Part shown: positions 8,013-14,370 of the stretch, in pieces
Layout of the letters: each line of letters starts with the position of its first letter
How positions within the stretch are numbered: position 1 is the first letter of the stretch
Assembly (NCBI GenBank): GCA_029939965.1
Contig: JAOZRY010000032.1
Coordinates: 1-14,370, forward strand
Source: Bacteroidales bacterium
Lineage (GTDB): Bacteria; Bacteroidota; Bacteroidia; Bacteroidales; 4484-276
Length of the DNA stretch: 14,370 nt
Direction: 5' to 3'
Translations under genes and position numbers: made by a program
Notes under the pieces: model-generated
Databases searched by the model: none
What the model was told of the DNA's origin: nothing
Seen by the model: only the letters and a program-made list of their open reading frames with translations

Positions 8013-9383
8013 TTACAGGTTAGTGTCGTTTTTTTCCATGTACTCGATGGGTGAAACACCGAAGTGCTTTTTGAAGAGTTTTGAGAAATATCCGGGGTCA
8101 GAAAAGCCAAATTCGTAAGCTGTTTCAGAAACATTTCCTTTGTGATTTTTAAGGAAGTCTGCTGCCAGATTTAATTTCACCATGTATATAAAATTGGTGG
8201 GGGTAACATCCAATTCTTCACGGGTTATTCTTTGGAGTGTTCTTATGGAAACAGCCAAATGTTTTGCCAGTTTTTCTGACCCGATATTTTCCTGATAATG
8301 TTTGGTGAGGAAATCGGAAGCCTTTCGGAGGATTTTATCATTATCGGATAATACAGGTTCTGGTTCGATATTTTGCTTTTTGATGTAAACAACTTTCGAG
8401 GGTTTTATTTCAACTCGTGCAGGCAGTCGTTTTATTCTTTTCATCCTTAATAAAAGCAGCGAAATAATTAGCACGGTAATAATGAGGGCAATGGCATAAA
8501 ATGTAAACCAACTGCGAATTTTATTGCCAGATAACTTATCGAACCATTTGGGTTCTCCGGCCAATTGGGCTGTAACCCAGGTGTCGGGGTAACCAAAATC
8601 GCAGTAGCCCAACCAATTGAATGGCCAATAGCGTAAGGCTTTTTTATCATACGAATCAATACCATCAAGATTGTAATCGTTGTCGTTGTTGCAAACTTCA
8701 AGGCGTATTTTCATGCCGGTTTTGGGAGTAAGTCCAATGGCTGCAAATGGAATTAACACTTCGGTGGTGTAACCTGTGTCGGCAAGAGTATCGTTGAACA
8801 TTCCGTTTACCTGAACGTGATATTGAAAAAAAATATTTTGCCCGCTTTTTTTTGGACTCGCAAATGAATCGCTGGCAATTAGTTCACGATCACCCCTGAA
8901 AACAAGATTCAATCCCGAAATATCGATCATAAACTGGTAGTCGTTAATATCCATTTTCTCACCACTGTCGTTTTTGGTGTCGATGTATATTTCGGTACCA
9001 TCGTTCAAATGTAATTCAGGATACTTGCCTTCGATTATATTTTGAGCCCATAAGTGGCTGTCGTGAACTATAAAACCAAAGTATAGATTACTGATATCCC
9101 AACAAATCCTAACATCAACAGTATTTCTTGATAGTGGTAAAAATGTTTTTGAATAATCATAAGATTCATCGAAAAATGCCATAAGCTGATGCCCCGGTGC
9201 ATTGTGCAGTCTTTGGCCTGTGTCAACAAAAATTTGCTGATAATAGTTATTCCACTCATCTAAGTTTCCGTCAACTATAATGTCAGAATTATTGTATGGA
9301 ATTTGAATGGGTAGCACGCTGGTGTTTTGCGACCATAAATTCGTAGAGACAAACAAGAGAAATATTATAAAACCAAATCTCAT
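8013..9383 (-). CDS. Membrane-spanning AraC-type regulator with periplasmic CBM9-like sensor
   Basis: This is a 456-residue one-component regulator. Residues 1-18 form a signal peptide. Residues about 30-275 resemble the carbohydrate-binding module 9 fold: VDGNLDEW at 37-44, CWDISNLYFGF at 95-105, NDGTEIYID at 127-135, TEVLIPF at 207-213 and a closing tryptophan-rich stretch. A single transmembrane helix spans about 291-313, followed by the basic stop MKRIKR. The cytoplasmic C-terminus (about 350-456) is an AraC/XylS domain with two helix-turn-helix units: SEKLAKHLAVSIRTLQR, then the signature ETAYEFGFSDPGYFSKLFKK with GVSPIEY. The inferred mode is that a periplasmic ligand, plausibly a sugar or glycan fragment, changes DNA binding across the membrane. 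Linear periplasm-membrane-AraC architecture without a kinase is uncommon. The nearest target candidates are the two downstream minus-strand genes and itself. Ligand and targets are unknown. Confidence 0.87.
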   Translation of the reverse strand: MRFGFIIFLLFVSTNLWSQNTSVLPIQIPYNNSDIIVDGNLDEWNNYYQQIFVDTGQRLHNAPGHQLMAFFDESYDYSKTFLPLSRNTVDVRICWDISNLYFGFIVHDSHLWAQNIIEGKYPELHLNDGTEIYIDTKNDSGEKMDINDYQFMIDISGLNLVFRGDRELIASDSFASPKKSGQNIFFQYHVQVNGMFNDTLADTGYTTEVLIPFAAIGLTPKTGMKIRLEVCNNDNDYNLDGIDSYDKKALRYWPFNWLGYCDFGYPDTWVTAQLAGEPKWFDKLSGNKIRSWFTFYAIALIITVLIISLLLLRMKRIKRLPARVEIKPSKVVYIKKQNIEPEPVLSDNDKILRKASDFLTKHYQENIGSEKLAKHLAVSIRTLQRITREELDVTPTNFIYMVKLNLAADFLKNHKGNVSETAYEFGFSDPGYFSKLFKKHFGVSPIEYMEKNDTNL

Positions 9384-9422
9384 TTCGTTTTTAAACTAAA
9401 AATTTCAAATTTAAGTTTGAAA

Positions 9423-9452
9423 CAAATTTAGACATAATTGTTAAAAACACAA
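9423..9452 (-). promoter_or_regulatory. Promoter of the CBM9-AraC regulator gene
   Basis: On the minus strand, TTTG (ending at 9450) is followed by exactly 19 bases and then TAAATTTG (9423-9430). This is a full match to the Bacteroidota primary sigma-factor consensus TTTG-N19-TAnnTTTG. Transcription would begin near 9417, giving a leader of about 34 bases before ATG 9383. A second TAAATTTG at 9406-9413 lacks a matching -33 box. Confidence 0.7.
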
Positions 9453-9517
9453 ATTAGTACTTTCTTGCATCATTAATTTTATCACTGAAAATTCAATTCC
9501 CAAAAACTTTTTAGTTC

Positions 9518-9525
9518 TATCTTTG
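9518..9525 (+). promoter_or_regulatory. -7 box of the icmF promoter
   Basis: TATCTTTG matches the Bacteroidota -7 consensus TAnnTTTG exactly. No good TTG lies about 19 bases upstream, so the -33 element is weak. Transcription is expected near 9531, leaving a leader of about 28 bases with AGGA at 9547-9550, ahead of ATG 9559. The box overlaps the TTG at 9523, which argues against that codon as a start. Confidence 0.6.
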
Positions 9526-9558
9526 CCACTAAATTTCAATAAATACAGGAATACTCAC

Positions 9559-12500
9559 ATGCAAGCACCAAAAATTTACAAGCCGGAAAATAAAGTAAGA
9601 ATTGTAACTGCAGCGTCTCTTTTCGATGGGCACGATGCAGCCATTAATGTAATGCGAAGGATAATTCAGTCGTCGGGTGCCGAAGTTATCCATCTGGGAC
9701 ACGACCGATCGGTACAGGAAATTGTAGATTGCGCCATCCATGAAGATGCTCAGGCTGTGGCAATTACCTCTTACCAGGGCGGGCACATCGAATATTTTAA
9801 ATATATGCACGATCTTTTGCAGGAAAAAGGTGCCGGACATATCAAAATATTTGGTGGCGGTGGAGGGGTTATCCTACCCGAAGAGGCCAAAGAGCTACAC
9901 GATTATGGAATTGTAAGGATATATTCGCCCGATGATGGCCGTTCGATGGGTTTACAGGGAATGATAAATGATTTGATGGAAAAATCAGACCATCCTACCG
10001 GAAAAGATGTAGAGCCTGATATCGATAAACTTAAAAACAAGGATGTAGTTCACCTTTCGCAGGTTATCTCTGCAGTTGAGAATTTCCCGGAAAACACAAA
10101 CGAATTTTTGAAAGTTCATGCTGCTGAATGTAAAGCGAATATTCCCGTACTTGGAATTACAGGTACCGGAGGATCCGGAAAATCATCGCTCGTTGATGAA
10201 ATTGTAAGGCGTTTTAATGATGAATTTCCTGAAAAGACTTTAGCAATAATTTCGGTTGACCCTTCAAAACGCAAAACCGGTGGTGCTTTATTGGGCGATA
10301 GGATAAGGATGAATTCCATTAATAAACCTGAAATTTACATGCGTTCGTTAGCTACACGTCAGGCCAATTTATCTTTATCAAATTATGTAAAAGATGCGGT
10401 TAACCTGCTCAAAATTGCAAAGTATGATTTAATCATTCTCGAAACTTCGGGCATTGGCCAGAGCGATACTGAGATTGTTGACCATAGCGATGTGTCGATG
10501 TATGTGATGACTCCGGAATATGGTGCAGCTACACAATTAGAAAAAATCGACATGCTTGATTTTGCTGATATCATTGCACTCAATAAATTTGATAAGCGGG
10601 GTTCGTTGGATGCTTTGCGCGATGTAAAAAAACAATACCAACGCAATCATCAATTGTTTGAGCAAACATCTGACGATATGCCGGTTTTTGGAACTATTGC
10701 ATCCCAATTTAACGATCCCGGAACCAACGAGCTTTACAGGGCTTTAATTGAATTGATTGCAACAAAGACCGGTGTGGATTTTAATTCCAAACTAAAAGCA
10801 TCCGGCGAATTATCTGAGAAAATATTTATCATCCCACCAAAAAGAGTTCGATATCTTTCCGAAATTTCTGATATCGTTAGAAACTATAATAACTGGACTG
10901 AGGGACAACGTGAAGTAGCTCAAAATCTTTTTGCCCTTCATGAGTCTATTAAATTAGCAGAACAAAATAAACAACCGGAAGTAGCCGAAAGCCTGAGAGC
11001 TATATATGAAAAAACAGCACTAAACCTCGACCCACACAATAAAGAGATTATTGAAGGGTGGGAGAGTAAAACAAAAGCATTTAAAGAAAAGGTGTTTTGT
11101 TATCAGGTTCGCGGAAAAGATATTTGCATAGAAACTTATACCGAATCTCTTTCACACCTTCAAATACCAAAAATCACTTTACCAAAATATACCGGCTGGG
11201 GCGATATTTTGAAATGGAATTTGCGCGAAAATGTGCCTGGTGAATTTCCGTTTGCTGCCGGCGTATTTCCTTTTAAGCGCGAAGGCGAAGACCCTACCCG
11301 GATGTTTGCCGGCGAAGGTGGCCCCGAAAGAACCAATAAGCGTTTTCATTATGTATCGTTTGGTATGCCGGCACGAAGGCTCTCAACGGCTTTCGACTCG
11401 GTAACGCTTTATGGCCGCGATCCCGACCGCCGTCCCGACATTTATGGAAAAGTTGGCAACTCAGGTGTTTCTATTTGCTGCTTAGACGATGCCAAGAAAC
11501 TCTACTCTGGTTTCAATCTTGCCGATTCAAAGACTTCTGTTTCGATGACCATAAACGGGCCGGCTCCAACAATGGTAGGGTTTTTTATGAATGCCGCAAT
11601 CGATCAGCAATGCGAAATTTATATTAAAGAAAATGGCTTGCAGAAAGATGTAGAAAAGAAAATTGCTAAGTTTTATAATGATCGCGGAACAAAACGCCCT
11701 GCTTATCAGGGTGTAATTCCCAATGGAAATGATGGGCTCGGATTGATGTTGTTGGGTGTAACCGGCGACAAGGTATTGCCGAAAGAAGTTTACGAAAAAA
11801 TTAAGACCGAAACTATTTCACGGGTTCGCGGAACTATTCAGGCCGACATACTCAAAGAAGATCAGGCTCAAAATACTTGCATTTTTTCTACTGACTTTTC
11901 ACTAAAAATGATGGGTGATGTACAGGAATATTTCATCAACAACAACATCAGAAATTTCTATTCCGTGTCCATTTCAGGATATCATATTGCCGAAGCAGGA
12001 GCCAACCCCATTTCGCAACTGGCATTTACACTTGCCAACGGTTTTACTTATGTGGAGTATTATGCCAGCCGTGGAATGGACATCAGCAAATTTGCACCAA
12101 ATCTATCCTTCTTCTTTTCCAATGGCATCGATCCTGAGTATTCAGTTTTGGGGCGGGTAGCAAGGCTTATCTGGAGTAAAGCTATGAAATTAAAATATGA
12201 TGCTGATGATCGTTCACAAAAATTGAAATATCATATCCAAACATCTGGCCGTTCGTTGCATGCACAGGAAATCGACTTCAATGATATTCGTACAACTTTG
12301 CAGGCACTTTATGCCATTTACGATAATTGCAATTCGTTGCACACAAATGCATACGACGAAGCCATTACTACGCCAACTGAGGAATCGGTACGCCGGGCTA
12401 TTGCCATACAGATGATTATTAACCATGAGTTGGGATTAGCCAAAAATCAGAACCCTTTGCAGGGATCTTTTATCATTGAAGAATTAACCGACCTTGTTGA

Positions 12501-12927
12501 GGAAGCTGTGCTATGTGAGTTCGATCGCATTACTGAGCGCGGTGGTGTGTTGGGTGCCATGGAAACAATGTACCAGCGTAGCAAAATCCAGGAGGAATCG
12601 TTGTATTACGAATCGATGAAGCACAGCGGAAAACTCCCGATTATGGGTGTAAATACTTTTCTGTCTTCCAAAGGATCGCCAACAGTTTTGCCCGGCGAAG
12701 TAATTAGAGCTACGCCAACGGAAAAGGAATACCAGATTTTGATGCTTGACGAATTGCATAAAACTTACGAACATGAAGCTGCCCATAGCCTTGAACAATT
12801 AAAAGCAAGTGCAATTCACAATCTGAATATTTTTGAAAGTCTTATGGAAGTTGCCAAATATGCTTCGTTGGGGCAGGTTACCGATACACTCTTTGAAGTA
12901 GGCGGCCAGTACCGCAGGAATATGTAG
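9559..12927 (+). CDS. icmF: Fused isobutyryl-CoA mutase IcmF
   Basis: This 1122-residue enzyme uses coenzyme B12 to interconvert isobutyryl-CoA and n-butyryl-CoA by a radical carbon-skeleton rearrangement in the cytosol. The N-terminal B12 domain (about 10-150) carries the cobalt-ligand motif D23-x-H25 (DGHD). A MeaB-like G-protein chaperone domain follows: Walker A GTGGSGKSS at 202-210, ETSGIGQSD at 295-303 and NKFD at 342-345. The mutase barrel starts near 540. GVFPFKRE (568-575) and Q771 in AQNTCIF match IcmF rather than methylmalonyl-CoA mutase, which has Tyr and Arg at the specificity positions; H809 in SISGYH is the conserved active-site histidine. Length and domain order match the family (about 1,090-1,120). 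A TTG-initiated frame extends to 9523, but that codon lies inside the promoter -7 box, so ATG 9559 is preferred. The gene stands alone, and no partner acyl-CoA genes are in the window. Lack of GTPase or mutase breaks suggests it is intact. Confidence 0.93.
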   Translation: MQAPKIYKPENKVRIVTAASLFDGHDAAINVMRRIIQSSGAEVIHLGHDRSVQEIVDCAIHEDAQAVAITSYQGGHIEYFKYMHDLLQEKGAGHIKIFGGGGGVILPEEAKELHDYGIVRIYSPDDGRSMGLQGMINDLMEKSDHPTGKDVEPDIDKLKNKDVVHLSQVISAVENFPENTNEFLKVHAAECKANIPVLGITGTGGSGKSSLVDEIVRRFNDEFPEKTLAIISVDPSKRKTGGALLGDRIRMNSINKPEIYMRSLATRQANLSLSNYVKDAVNLLKIAKYDLIILETSGIGQSDTEIVDHSDVSMYVMTPEYGAATQLEKIDMLDFADIIALNKFDKRGSLDALRDVKKQYQRNHQLFEQTSDDMPVFGTIASQFNDPGTNELYRALIELIATKTGVDFNSKLKASGELSEKIFIIPPKRVRYLSEISDIVRNYNNWTEGQREVAQNLFALHESIKLAEQNKQPEVAESLRAIYEKTALNLDPHNKEIIEGWESKTKAFKEKVFCYQVRGKDICIETYTESLSHLQIPKITLPKYTGWGDILKWNLRENVPGEFPFAAGVFPFKREGEDPTRMFAGEGGPERTNKRFHYVSFGMPARRLSTAFDSVTLYGRDPDRRPDIYGKVGNSGVSICCLDDAKKLYSGFNLADSKTSVSMTINGPAPTMVGFFMNAAIDQQCEIYIKENGLQKDVEKKIAKFYNDRGTKRPAYQGVIPNGNDGLGLMLLGVTGDKVLPKEVYEKIKTETISRVRGTIQADILKEDQAQNTCIFSTDFSLKMMGDVQEYFINNNIRNFYSVSISGYHIAEAGANPISQLAFTLANGFTYVEYYASRGMDISKFAPNLSFFFSNGIDPEYSVLGRVARLIWSKAMKLKYDADDRSQKLKYHIQTSGRSLHAQEIDFNDIRTTLQALYAIYDNCNSLHTNAYDEAITTPTEESVRRAIAIQMIINHELGLAKNQNPLQGSFIIEELTDLVEEAVLCEFDRITERGGVLGAMETMYQRSKIQEESLYYESMKHSGKLPIMGVNTFLSSKGSPTVLPGEVIRATPTEKEYQILMLDELHKTYEHEAAHSLEQLKASAIHNLNIFESLMEVAKYASLGQVTDTLFEVGGQYRRNM

Positions 12928-12968
12928 TGTGCGCCGGAAAACGCCGATATCTTTGTTAGACTTGTGTC

Positions 12969-13006
12969 GAAAACAGTTATTTACAAAAGTAAACTCCTTG
13001 ATTTTC
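12969..13006. repeat. Imperfect hairpin in the post-icmF intergenic region
   Basis: The arms pair as GAAAA (12969-12973) with TTTTC (13002-13006), AGT (12975-12977) with ACT (12993-12995), and TTTAC (12980-12984) with GTAAA (12989-12993), around a four-A loop and with internal bulges. No U tract follows on either strand, so it is not a standard terminator. It is the most regular structure in the GC-richer segment and could mark a repeat element or an RNA fold. Confidence 0.35.
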
Positions 13007-13283
13007 CATACAGCGTCCGCCTCGATCTCAGCGATTTCTGACACCCACTTCCTGATAAATGGAGTTTTCGTGCTGACACTATGTAGCAGAATTATTTCTA
13101 TTAATCGTTGATGATTTTGGATTCGCATGATGGCAATTGCGCCACATTATCCGGTTTTAATACTATTGTTTATATAAGTAAACATTGATTTTTGCAAGTT
13201 TGGGTTACCGTGTTAAAATTGGTTAATTGTTTTCTTTTCGGGCTTTTTTTATTAATTTTATATAATAAATTTTATTAAAAATA

Positions 13284-13301
13284 AAACTTAAACTTAAACT
13301 T
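13284..13301 (+). repeat. Three AAACTT repeats in the lipoprotein leader
   Basis: AAACTT occurs three times in perfect tandem, ending seven bases before ATG 13309, where a ribosome site would be. There is no Shine-Dalgarno sequence. A-rich leaders like this are common ahead of Bacteroidota starts, so it may help ribosome access, but its tandem form is notable. Confidence 0.5.
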
Positions 13302-13308
13302 AAAAGCA

Positions 13309-13962
13309 ATGAAAAAAACAACAATTTATTTGACTATGGCTCTTGTTTTAGCAGGAGTTTTTTTGTTTTCTTGTAGCAAGACCTTTGAAAATGAAAACAA
13401 AACCAAAGATTTGAATGAATCTACTTTTAAGGAATACCCAAGCCCCCCATCTCCGGTTACAATTACGTGTTCCGGTACTTGCTCCGATGGCAATAGATGC
13501 ACCTTTCGTGTAGTTGGTGGCAATCAATATGGAGAGTGTGATTGTGAAGGATGCACACTAATTGTGCATCATGATGGTGGCAAAATGAACACAGAAGAAC
13601 AAAGTGAAGTTTTAAAAAAAATGTTTAATCAGGAGATGTTTATACCACAACTACAAGAATTTGTTGTTACAAAATTTAAAACAAACGAATTTGGTATTTT
13701 ATCAATTGAATATGCAGTATATGATAAAAGTTACTATATTTTATATGATATTATAACTGAAACAGGGCTTCGGGAGTCAGTGATGTATGTTTCTGTTGTT
13801 CCAATTGATAGTAAGGAACCATCTGTTAAATATGAAATTGATTGTTCTGGTTCTTGTGATGAGCCGGGTGAATCATGTAGAGAAAGGTATGTTTTTAATC
13901 CACCATCGGCTGAATGTACCTGCGAAAGCGATAATTGTACAATGACCATAAACGAGTTATAA
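13309..13962 (+). CDS. Lipoprotein with a duplicated six-cysteine module
   Basis: This encodes 217 residues. The N-terminus (MKKTTIYL..., hydrophobic to residue 20) ends in a lipobox, LFSC, with lipidation expected at C22, so the mature protein should be membrane-anchored facing the periplasm or cell surface. Two similar cysteine-rich modules flank a central domain. The first has cysteines at 54, 58, 64, 77, 79 and 82, the second at 179, 183, 190, 203, 205 and 210. Both begin CSGxC, keep 13 residues between the third and fourth cysteine, and contain CxC. The central part (about 85-175) has no cysteines and is rich in aromatic residues (SYYILYDI). No named family is recognised. The even cysteine count suggests disulfides, or possibly metal binding. 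It has its own terminator, so it is likely transcribed alone. Confidence 0.8.
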   Translation: MKKTTIYLTMALVLAGVFLFSCSKTFENENKTKDLNESTFKEYPSPPSPVTITCSGTCSDGNRCTFRVVGGNQYGECDCEGCTLIVHHDGGKMNTEEQSEVLKKMFNQEMFIPQLQEFVVTKFKTNEFGILSIEYAVYDKSYYILYDIITETGLRESVMYVSVVPIDSKEPSVKYEIDCSGSCDEPGESCRERYVFNPPSAECTCESDNCTMTINEL

Positions 13963-13985
13963 TAATAATTTATTTCTTTTTTATT

Positions 13986-14021
13986 CCGCTCTTCATATTT
14001 TATGAATAGCGGTTTTTTTTT
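13986..14021 (+). terminator. Intrinsic terminator of the lipoprotein gene
   Basis: The stem CCGCT (13986-13990) pairs with AGCGG (14008-14012). After one C/T mismatch the stem continues as TTCATA with TATGAA around a three-base loop. It is followed directly by nine T residues (14013-14021). It lies 24 bases after the stop codon. Confidence 0.88.
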
Positions 14022-14092
14022 GATTCATGTTTTTGTTGCACTCAATAATGCATTCATTTCAAAACTTTCCGATTGCATTTATGTTTTTTTTC

Positions 14093-14115
14093 TGATGATT
14101 TTGAAAAAATCATCA
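14093..14115. repeat. 10-bp perfect hairpin with a three-base loop
   Basis: TGATGATTTT (14093-14102) pairs perfectly with AAAATCATCA (14106-14115) across GAA. Runs of T precede it on the plus strand, but no U tract follows it on either strand, so it does not look like an intrinsic terminator. It could be an operator-like or mRNA-structure element upstream of whatever the downstream promoter drives. Confidence 0.5.
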
Positions 14116-14184
14116 ATATTTGATTAAAAATACAAATAAACTAATTTTTAATTTGGACTTCATAAATAGCACAAATTCAACGAG

Positions 14185-14214
14185 TTGAAAATTTGAAATT
14201 ACATATTATACTTG
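14185..14214 (+). promoter_or_regulatory. Candidate Bacteroidota promoter
   Basis: TTG (14185-14187) is followed by exactly 19 bases and then TATACTTG (14207-14214), which differs from TAnnTTTG by one base. Transcription would start near 14220, about 30 bases before ATG 14251, and would run out of the window. Confidence 0.4.
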
Positions 14215-14250
14215 CAATTATTCCTATATGTCATTATGCTATAATATGTT

Positions 14251-14343
14251 ATGCAACATTTTACATTATTAATTATCATGCTGTCTTGTGTTTTTCCAAA
14301 TCCTTATGGCCGAAAATTTATTTTTTATGCAATATCGCATTAG
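14251..14343 (+). CDS. Possible 30-residue lipoprotein-like peptide
   Basis: From ATG 14251 to TAG 14341-14343 the frame encodes 30 residues beginning MQHFTLLIIMLSC, a short hydrophobic stretch ending in a lipobox-like LSC. It sits at the right distance from the candidate promoter at 14185-14214. It could be a tiny lipoprotein, a leader peptide, the broken start of a lipoprotein gene, or chance, since hydrophobic codons are frequent in AT-rich DNA. No ribosome site is visible. Confidence 0.2.
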   Translation: MQHFTLLIIMLSCVFPNPYGRKFIFYAISH

Positions 14344-14370
14344 GTAAGACGAGACATGTGGCAAGTAATG

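Larger units (their letters stand above)
12928..13308. other. Intergenic region; GC-richer first half, AT-rich second half
   Basis: No convincing gene is seen. Bases 12928-13130 look richer in GC than the following 180 bases and contain an imperfect hairpin (12969-13006: GAAAA, AGT and TTTAC pairing across AAAA) and a direct repeat CTGACAC at 13038-13044 and 13073-13079. Short frames exist on both strands (12929-13111 plus; 12799-13128 minus, which runs into icmF), but neither shows domains or a start signal. This part may be a dispersed non-coding repeat or a decayed gene. Bases 13131-13308 are AT-rich leader sequence for the lipoprotein gene, with a weak promoter candidate (TTG 13166, 18 bases, GATTTTTG 13187-13194). 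No clear terminator for icmF was found. Confidence 0.4.
14022..14370. other. AT-rich intergenic end of the window
   Basis: No substantial gene is present. The stretch holds a non-terminator hairpin (14093-14115), a candidate promoter (14185-14214) and a 30-codon frame (14251-14343). An ATG at 14356 opens a frame that runs off the edge after five codons and might be the next gene's start, but this cannot be judged. Confidence 0.5.

Noticed and set aside
9523..9558. TTG-initiated N-terminal extension of icmF
   Set aside because: The TTG is inside the -7 promoter box, so it would not be in the main transcript.
9559..12927. Methylmalonyl-CoA mutase with separately encoded MeaB chaperone
   Set aside because: The B12, GTPase and mutase domains are in one chain in IcmF order, and the Phe/Gln specificity residues match IcmF.
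12799..13128. 109-codon minus-strand frame after and within icmF
   Set aside because: About 40 of its codons are antisense to icmF, it shows no domain, and it lacks a promoter or ribosome site. The intergenic part is treated as a possible repeat instead.
14093..14115. Terminator on either strand
   Set aside because: The hairpin is perfect, but no U tract follows it in either direction.
1..14370. tRNA, rRNA or known riboswitch genes, including a cobalamin riboswitch before icmF
   Set aside because: No cloverleaf, rRNA stretch or B12-box-like sequence was recognised by eye. The icmF leader is only about 28 bases, too short for a cobalamin riboswitch.

Overview
The window reads as a chromosomal segment from a member of the Bacteroidota, probably a Bacteroidales/Marinilabiliales-type environmental species. 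Three things point there. There is a type IX secretion (T9SS) C-terminal sorting domain on a giant exported protein. Promoters have the phylum's TTTG-N19-TAnnTTTG form. Coding and intergenic base composition is AT-rich, with A-rich leaders. The family assignments come from reading motifs by eye, not from database searches.

Layout. At 2-190 (+) is the C-terminal tail of a gene cut by the window edge. At 191-520 is a non-coding stretch packed with inverted repeats, including a strong hairpin (442-466) that can terminate the minus-strand transcript. At 521-7561 (-) is one 2346-residue secreted multidomain protein: signal peptide, propeptide-like region, C39/papain-like cysteine peptidase, Ig-like domain, long beta-helix-like region, choice-of-anchor-J domain, two carboxypeptidase-regulatory-like domains around a GEVED domain, a duplicated C-terminal module, and the T9SS sorting tail. 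Its upstream region (7604-7666) holds nine tandem 7-bp units. At 7686-7922 (-) is a small three-helix membrane protein. At 8013-9383 (-) is an unusual regulator with a periplasmic CBM9-like domain, one membrane helix and a cytoplasmic AraC DNA-binding domain.

These three minus-strand genes run in one direction. They could form a sensor/regulator, small membrane protein and surface effector set, but this is inferred from order and orientation alone.

From a divergent promoter region (9384-9558) the plus strand carries icmF, encoding the fused coenzyme-B12-dependent isobutyryl-CoA mutase. It has a B12 domain, a MeaB-like GTPase and a mutase domain in one chain. Its start is best placed at ATG 9559, because the longer TTG-initiated reading frame begins inside the promoter -7 box. 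A GC-richer intergenic segment (12928-13130) may be a dispersed repeat or decayed sequence. It is followed by a lipoprotein gene (13309-13962) with a duplicated six-cysteine module and a textbook terminator. The last 350 bases are AT-rich, with a plausible promoter and a very short lipoprotein-like reading frame.

The most unusual items are the CBM9-AraC one-component regulator beside the giant T9SS peptidase, the heptad repeat array upstream of that peptidase, the multi-hairpin region at 257-466, and the duplicated six-cysteine lipoprotein.
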